From NCBI GenBank assembly GCA_028583605.1, contig CM053327.1, positions 38,814,626 through 38,878,625 of the forward strand: a stretch of DNA of 64,000 bases, given 5' to 3'. The notes beneath the pieces are model-generated. The model was not told the DNA's origin, did no database searches, and saw only the letters and a program-made list of their open reading frames with translations. Below are positions 57,751-64,000 of the stretch, one piece after another. Numbering within the stretch: position 1 is the first letter of the stretch; every line of letters starts with the position of its first letter. The translations under genes were made by a program, and so were the position numbers. Source of the DNA: Dastarcus helophoroides. Lineage: Eukaryota > Arthropoda > Insecta > Coleoptera > Bothrideridae.

Positions 57751-60000
57751 TTCTTGTCGATCCTTCAGCGATGATGAGGATGCTTGCGTCGCGGATGCTG
57801 TTATCCAACACAAGAAAAAATGGACGCGTTGAAAATGCAGAACGAGGTTTGGTTTGAGGCTCGCGACGTGGTTGGGTTCGCGATGCGTCTCAAGTTTGTA
57901 AGCGGCTTAAAATGTGATATATTTCAAATGTCGGTTGCGACCAATGATGTACCGATAAAAAAAGTCTCTCGATTGTAATTATGGTTGAAAAATGACCCGA
58001 TCATAGCGCAAAAGCCAAAATAATGGCCATTCGGTCGATTGTGAAGCGACGAAACGAGCTTTGGGTGTGTTACGTGTTACTCCACCCTTTGCATGTTTTT
58101 ATCACCCGCACATACACATGATTAGCGATCGCTGCTTATAGGATTGATCGCGACCATTTTCCGACACTTTAATAACACCTATTGGACCCATCAGCTTATT
58201 AAACCGTCCGAGCGGTAGAATTTTCGCCCGAAACGAATGTATCGTGCACGAAGGTCATTATTTTATAGATAACAGAATTTGAAAGGCAACGACGTAAGTT
58301 AAAACGCGAGAACTGGAAAATTAATCGTTTGGGTAGAGCGGATATGGGTATCCTGATCCGAAAGTGGTGACGTGGGGCTTTAAACACGATTTTGATAGCA
58401 TCTCAAATACAAATTTATCGTTTATTAGGAGATACGTTAAACTTAGCAAAGCGCATTTCAGAGAAGTCGTAACGTGCCAAAATGAGCTAAAATCATTTTA
58501 TTTTTCAATTACTAAAATGATGAGCGTGGGATTTCAATAAGAAACCCGAGCATATTAATATACTTCGTGCGCATATTAAATTTAAAGCGTCATGTTGATG
58601 GTGCGGGCAAATTCTCATGACCTGAAGAAGTAAAATGATATTTTATTCATCCAGACGAATTCAGCTTCTTGAATTTCTCTATTTATCTGACGGATGTTGA
58701 CACAATCGTAAATCACGCGCAAGTACGCAAGTAGTTTTCCTTGCCTATATCTAAATGCATTTTGGATAATGAAACTCGACGTCAAATTTACCTAAAGTGT
58801 AAATCCTGAAATTCTCGTTTGATTATACTTTAAAAACCTCTGACGAAGATTTTAGAAAAATAAACCTCAAGGCGATGGCCTTCACACAATAGCCTCTTAT
58901 TTATTAAAAGGTGAAACGTCGTTAGAAATGTACAAAGGGAAATTGTCCGTGTTGAACTTCGGGCTTCGTACGAAGACTTTATTATGCAATATAAAGTCTT
59001 CGTACGAAATTAAATTTGCCAAATAAAGCACAACTTCCGCTCGACTACCAACATGGTAATAGTTGCAGAGTATCTTGGAGAAACGTTTAAGGAACACGTC
59101 GAAACTAGCAGGGTAAATAATCTGCGGCAGCTACTGTGATATATGGCCTGCATAAGATTAATCAAGCCAAAGACTCCAAACTCATTAACACGCTCTATAG
59201 TGAGTTAGCGAGATATAATAAAATGAAACGGACGATGTTTTGGAGGTTGCTCGTTGTCGGTTTGTCGGCGTCATTAATCAAATTCACTCAAACAAACCTC
59301 ATAAACATCCCCCTGTCTGCGGAGATCGCAATCAAAGCTTAAACAAGTTCTAGCAGGATACAGATTATGCGAAAGTATACCCAAAGTGACTGAAAGCTTA
59401 TTGAATACAATCTGCCATTTTTTAAGTTGTAAATCCCTCAAAAAAACATCAAACTTCCTTCCACATCAATAAATAGAATCACAAGAGGTACTTTGTTTTG
59501 TCTTTAGGCCTAAAAGCTACAAATTTTCTTTCTCGTTTTATTTACGTTCCCCCATCAGATGTTCATAAATTAGGCATTCGCGCCTAATTTAATCCTCCCT
59601 TCTATGGTTTTCCACAATTAGTTTGCGTCTTAGCAGTTGACAAGAGGCGCATTACTCAAGACGGACTTTCTACGCCTCTTTATCTACCCCAGTTATCGGA
59701 CCTGGCCCGTATTTATTTAGGCGCGTTAAAAATTAAAAAGTTTCCGGAAAAACACAATGGTGGAGATAACGGACTTTTCCCTTCACTGGCGTCGACGAAA
59801 ACTAATCAATGAAACCGTGAAATAAAGTAAATGAACAAGACGTTAAAAAATTATCAGGAGGTGAAATGTTGGTAGCTCGTTTTGGTTTTCTCACTAGGTC
59901 ATAAACTTGGAAGCAGAGTTCTATATCGGCTTGCCGCGTGTTTTAAGGTGAAAGTCGTAGTTAACCCTTTTGCAAATTCGGATTCTACGCGTCAAGATCT
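57751..60000. other. Mostly unique sequence, no gene supported
   Basis: No repeat family from the rest of the window is present. The frames at 57784-57978 (+), 58199-58387 (-) and 59136-59342 (+) show no recognisable motif or splice support. The hairpin at 58965-59008 is listed separately. Confidence 0.4.
58965..59008. repeat. Perfect 18-bp inverted repeat
   Basis: TTCGTACGAAGACTTTAT and its exact complement flank an 8-bp loop (58983-58990). Confidence 0.92.
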
Positions 60001-60267
60001 ACGTACAATTATCCTTGGCATTTTTCATGGTTGAAAGCCGTTTGATCTTCCTGATCTGTAAAAGATCCAGATACATCTTTGAGGTCTTTCCCAGAGTTGA
60101 AAACAAGGCAGTTTTCCGGACCCTTAATAACTCCATGGCATTTTTCAAGGTTGAAAGCTGTTCGATCTTCCTCATCTATAAAAGATCCTGATACTTTGAG
60201 GTCTTTCCCAGCGTTCAAAACAAGGCAGATTTCCTGACCCTTAATAACTGCCACGGCATATTTCATT

Positions 60268-60377
60268 ACAGGATATACTTCTTCCGGGATTGGACCGTGT
60301 CAAAGAACTGCTAAAAGTGTTTGAACACTTTTAGTAGTTCTTTGACACGGTCCAATCCCAGAAGAAGTATATCCTGT
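60268..60377. repeat. Near-perfect 110-bp inverted repeat
   Basis: Two 54-bp arms (ACAGGATATACTTCTTCC and its complement at the ends; ctaaaagtgtt near the centre) meet at a 2-bp loop (60322-60323) with three or fewer mismatches. It interrupts the repetitive coding tract. Confidence 0.95.
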
Positions 60378-61491
60378 ACTGACTCTGGCCGTGAAAGCCT
60401 TCGTTATCATCGGCATATTTCATAGGTTGAAAGCTGGGTCATCTTCCTGAGCTTTGAAAGTTCCTACATTCTTCTGTCTTGGAATTGGAAGCAGCGATGT
60501 TTTCCTGAGCCTGGTTTTCTGCAGGTTTGGAATCTTGAGTTTGTTGTTGTTGTGTTTGTTGTGAAATGTCCGCGCTTCTTTCTTTGGAGTTCGAAGCTGT
60601 GCCATCTTTATCATCCTCGACAGTCACCCATTTTTCAATCTTTGAGTCTTTTGAAGTTCCATTCTGATTGAAGGTTGGGCAATCTTCTTGAATCGTGAAA
60701 CACTCCTCCTTGAGTTCCTGCTGAAACTTGAAAGCATGAACTTTGGAATCGTCACAGTCTTCTGCAGGTTTGAAAGCTACACATTCTTCTGTTGGTTTAA
60801 AAATTTCATAATCTTTGTGAGCTTTAGCTACCTTCAAAATTTAATGTCGCAGAGTTGGAAGCGAAAGGGGAGAAAGCTGTGCAATCATCCTCCGTATGAG
60901 AGAAAACTACCCAATTTTTCTTAGCTTGGGGGAAAGCTACGCTGTTTTTCGGCTCAGAGGAAAAAGCTAGGAAACGTCCTCAGCATCTGAGAAAGCCACG
61001 TAATTTTCCTTCGATTGGGAGAATGCTTCCTCCACAAGGGAACGATCTTAGCTCAGTCATTGAGCAAAATAAGCAATTTTCCTCTACAGAATAAAAACTT
61101 TCACGATCTTCCTTAGCTTGGGGGAAAGCTACACGATATTTTTCTATGATGGAGGTAGCTGTGCAATCGTCCTCGAGCTTGGGGGACATCTACTCGATCA
61201 TTTCCTACAAAGAAGAAAGCGTTGCGATCTTGCTTAGCTTGTGGGAAGGCTGCGCGATCTTTTTCCACACGGGAGAAAGCTGTGCTATTTTTCTTAGCCA
61301 CGCAATCTTGCTCCATTCGGGAAAAAGCTTCTCTAGCTTGAGAGAAAACCATGCGACTCTCCTCCGCCTTGGATAGAACCGCGCACTTTTCCTCCACAGA
61401 AGAGAAAGCTGCGGAATCTTTGGTTCGGGAAAATGCCTTACAATCTTCTTCTATAACTACGCGATCTTTCTCAACCTCAGAAAACGTTTTT

Positions 61492-61596
61492 CTCAGAATC
61501 AGAAAGAACTTTTTCAGCCTCACCAAGAACTTTTTCAGCTTCATCAAGAACTTTCTCAGCTTCATCAAGAACTTTCTTAGCCTCAGAAAGAACTTT
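61492..61596 (-). repeat. 21-bp tandem repeat encoding coiled-coil heptads
   Basis: Five units encode KVLSEAK, KVLDEAE, KVLDEAE, KVLGEAE and KVLSDSE. The spacing of Val/Leu and Ala fits a coiled-coil heptad. Confidence 0.9.
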
Positions 61597-61834
61597 CTCA
61601 TTAATGTAAGTCTCGTCTTCTTGCGCTGAGATGCTCGGGTGATTTTTCTTAAAGGTAAAAGAGGCGCGATTAGTTTTAGGCTGTACTTCTGGGACAATAT
61701 GGTTGCTACATACTGCGGAAGTAACTGATTGGTCTAACTCTAGTGGTTGGCTTTTCTGAAGCAGCTGGAGCACTGTTATTATTATTCGTCATGTTTGAAA
61801 CGATGCTTAAGCTGCTTTGAACTCACTTGAGTTA

Positions 61835-62943
61835 CTAGAGATTTCCTAATCTGATCCTCCTTATTAATTCTAGATGATTTGAATTAGTAATTTTGGCTCT
61901 TCTGAGCCACTTGCTGAATTTTGATCCAGTTGATTCATCAGCTTCGTATTCCTTAAGCTCTTCTGAGTTGCCAGATGTCGTTGCAGCAGCGAAGTCATTA
62001 GAAGCAGACCCGTTGGACGAAAAAGAACTCAAACTATTGAGCAAGGCGTTGTCATACCGCCTCAGCTTACGTAAACTCTCCAAATTTTTGCTTATGTTGC
62101 GGGCGTTATTCGATTCAATCACCACGTCGTACTCGATGATGGCTTTAGGCAGCTCTGTCGGTGTTTCGACTTCTTCTTTGATAACACTTCTCGGTATGAC
62201 GCAAATTGACCCCAACACTTCAGATTTCGGTTCAATTTTGGTGGAATCCGATTTCGTGATGGTTTGCGATAGAATGTTCCGGGTGTGTATCAGGGGTGCC
62301 GTCTTGGTTTCTCTCTTGTTTCTATCGTTAGTTTCCGGGGATTCGTCCCCTTCGCTTGGGTTGTTAACTACGTGAACCATGAAAGGTGAATCCCTTAACA
62401 TTTCCCCGTTACATATCAGGACTATTTTGCACATTCCACTATTCTTGAGTACGTAGGTTACTTTGGCTCTATTCGCTTCCATATCAACTTGAATCGGTAT
62501 GTCGTTATCAACGACTTTGTTTTCCTTATTAATGAATGAGGTGAAATCCAACGAAATCGTCCTCAGGAACGACTTCCTGTTTAAATTGTCAAGTTTCCAC
62601 TGTAGTTTTCTCTGTATAGCCCCAGCTTTTGCCCCCGGAATTGTATTAAAAGCTAAAATTACCGCTTTATCCTTCGTTTGGTAAAGTCCTCTGATGTAGA
62701 GCAAAATATTGCTCTTATTTTTCACGTTGTTGCACGAATAGAGATAAAACGTGGCCATCTTGCGTTCTACCCCAGTGGAAAGCCCCATACCTTCTGGCGA
62801 TGTACTGACAGGAAAATCTATCCAGAAACTGTAAAGCGTAAACTGAGCCTGTTAACAGCTTCTTCAAACTCGTTAAAGTATTGAATGAATCTCCTCTCCT
62901 GGTGCAGATTGAAATCACCGGCGAAGTCTTCCGCAGTAAAAAC
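61835..62943 (-). CDS. Filamin-repeat protein, C-terminal exon(s), with a frame break
   Basis: The minus-strand frame from about 62856 to the stop at 61835 is open. Counting from the internal Met at 62788, residues 98-141 (IPIQVDMEANRAKVTYVL, NSGMCKIVLICNGE, LRDSPFMVHVV) match the second half of a filamin/ABP280 immunoglobulin-like repeat, whose hallmark is a glycine turn followed by SPF-x-V-x-V. The remaining 175 residues are polar and Ser/Glu-rich, ending SKWLRRAKI...RIRLGNL. A strong acceptor (TTTGTTGCAG) before 62943 opens a coding-looking stretch (VFTAEDFAGDFNLHQERRF, IQYFNEFEEAVNR), but it is one base out of register with the downstream frame near 62855. Filamin repeats usually scaffold actin or membrane receptors. 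No actin-binding domain is visible; upstream exons would lie right of 62950 or beyond the window. Confidence 0.7.
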
Positions 62944-62949
62944 CTGCAA

Positions 62950-63239
62950 CAAATTTTAACCCTAATAAACAAAGCACAAGCAGATAAAAAAAACTAAGAT
63001 TTCCCTAACAACAATTCCTCAATTTTAATCATTTTTATTTTAAAACTAAAAATGAGGTTTTTGGAAAAAACTTCGTTAGAGAAAATCTTTAAAATTGCTA
63101 AGTGTGTAAAGAAATGGAATTTTCAAATGAAATTTAAAGAAAAAGCTCAAAATTTCTAGTTTAAATTAGAAATTTTGAAAAAAAAGTGGAAATTTTGAGT
63201 TTTAGTTTTAATAAATAAAGACCAAAAACTGTTTAAGAG
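62950..63239. other. Intron or flank with AT-rich words
   Basis: No exon recognised upstream of the 62943 acceptor. Confidence 0.35.
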
Positions 63240-63545
63240 TATCGGGAGTCATTTTAAAAAGCATCTGGTGTATTTCCAAAGCGTCTGAAGTATTTTGAAA
63301 CTACCTGGGTTACTTTCGACATATTTGGAGTACTTTTAAACCACCCAGGGTACTTTCCAACCACCTAGGGTACTTTCCAACCACCTAGGGTACTTTTAAA
63401 CCACCTAGGGTACCTTCCAACCACCTAGGGTACTTTCAAACTATCTATAATGTACCTAGAGCAGTTCCAAAGTATCTAAGCTACTTTAAAAGTGCCTGGG
63501 GTACTTTGAAAGTATATGAGGTACTCTGAAAATATCTGGGGTACT
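63240..63545. repeat. About 20-bp minisatellite
   Basis: CCACCTAGGGTACTTTCCAA repeats with exact 20-bp spacing at about 63340-63435. More degenerate CTGGGGTACTTTGAAA-type units lie on both sides. Confidence 0.93.
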
Positions 63546-64000
63546 TTGAACATATTATTTTTATTATTAAAATGATACGCAGCCGAGAAATTACTCATAA
63601 GTTCTAGGACGGCGCCAGACACGTAATTAGAGCTGTTAAGGATATAGTAAGTAATTGGGCAGTCGAGACTTCGAGATATCGAATATTCTAATATGCGTGA
63701 AGACCCGATATAAACCAGCTGTCAGTTATAACGTAATTTAAAATCAATCTGGTTATCTTTGAAAAATCGATTCCTAAGATAGACCACAGAACCTGTTGAC
63801 ACGTTGACTCTCTGAATATGAGTTTAATTGACTGAACGAGCTATCAGCAAATCAGCCTACAATTGGGAACATAAGTTCACATAAAAATCGGATTTGTGGT
63901 AATGCGACGTAATCGATGTTCCTCACTATCCGCTTTAGCGTCTCTTCCCTTGAATTGCACTAATTCGCTGTTCTAGTTTTCATGCGAATTGGCCCGAGGT
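63546..64000. other. Unassigned DNA at window edge
   Basis: No gene or repeat recognised. Confidence 0.3.

Larger units (their letters stand above)
60009..61790 (-). pseudogene. Repetitive acidic coding sequence broken into several frames
   Basis: From ATG at 61790 (MTNNNNSAPAASEKPTT) the frame must change repeatedly to stay open. Successive stretches are a heptad array (61596-61492), a degenerate 10-12-residue repeat of the form AFS-x-x-E-x-D-C (KDRVVIEEDCKAF, SAAFSSVEEKCAVLSKAEES, RAAFPQAKQDRNAF), a similar tract in another frame (YRVAFPQAKEDRESF, then KENYVAFSDAED), then EECVAFKPAEDCDD, a Gln-rich segment (QQTQQQQTQD), and two copies of a 39-residue unit (KGQEICLVLNAGKDLK-type) at 60266-60009. 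At least four frame changes are needed. It lies just downstream of, and on the same strand as, the filamin-repeat gene. It may be a decayed fast-evolving gene, or a real gene whose frame was damaged by assembly indels. Confidence 0.5.

Overview
This is an AT-rich nuclear genome window from an insect. The evidence is spliced genes with consensus GT/AG introns, an insect-type DM4/DM12 secreted protein, a PIERCE-family sperm/cilium protein, Ty3/gypsy, mariner, hAT, PIF/Harbinger-like and non-LTR elements, and many satellites. A beetle is plausible but I cannot prove the order. Genes are sparse; most of the window is repeats and dead transposons.

Layout. 1-1335: 141-bp satellite. 1665-5086 (+): four exons with matching phases of an unrecognised cysteine-rich protein with one calcium-binding EGF domain; its second intron holds a textbook type I hammerhead ribozyme (3571-3643). 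5400-9485: hairpin, a 268-bp pure (CA)n tract, hAT-like relics, and a degenerate AAATTTCGA-type low-complexity array. 9768-11393 (-): broken Ty3/gypsy pol. 11654-14368: non-autonomous hAT element filled with the same low-complexity sequence. 14513-15845 (-): intact four-exon DM4/DM12 gene. 16500-26550: low-complexity arrays with 1.2-1.5 kb, 230-bp and 240-bp tandem periods, dispersed repeats and foldback elements. 26843-27174: solo LTR. 28094-28436: possible isolated exon. 29420-33000: low-complexity DNA.

33671-42850 (-): a three-exon PIERCE1/2-like gene of 136 codons. Its 6.4-kb second intron holds a mariner, interrupted by a non-LTR retrotransposon, interrupted by a solo LTR, interrupted by a hAT MITE, and beside them a PIF/Harbinger-like MITE amplified in tandem inside a foldback element. 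42500-45300: more foldback copies and a dispersed repeat. 45770-57750: a composite satellite (about 290 bp plus about 500 bp) interrupted by low-complexity DNA, a solo LTR, a long-TIR element carrying a broken PIN-like nuclease gene, and a second non-LTR copy. 57750-60000: mostly unique sequence with one perfect hairpin. 60009-61790 (-): repetitive acidic coding sequence broken into several frames. 61835-62943 (-): C-terminal part of a filamin-repeat protein with an apparent frame break. 63240-63545: about 20-bp minisatellite.

The convincing host genes are the EGF-domain gene, the DM4/DM12 gene, the PIERCE gene and the filamin-repeat gene. They are unrelated in function and share no operon-like organisation. 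All homology statements come from reading motifs; no database search was run.
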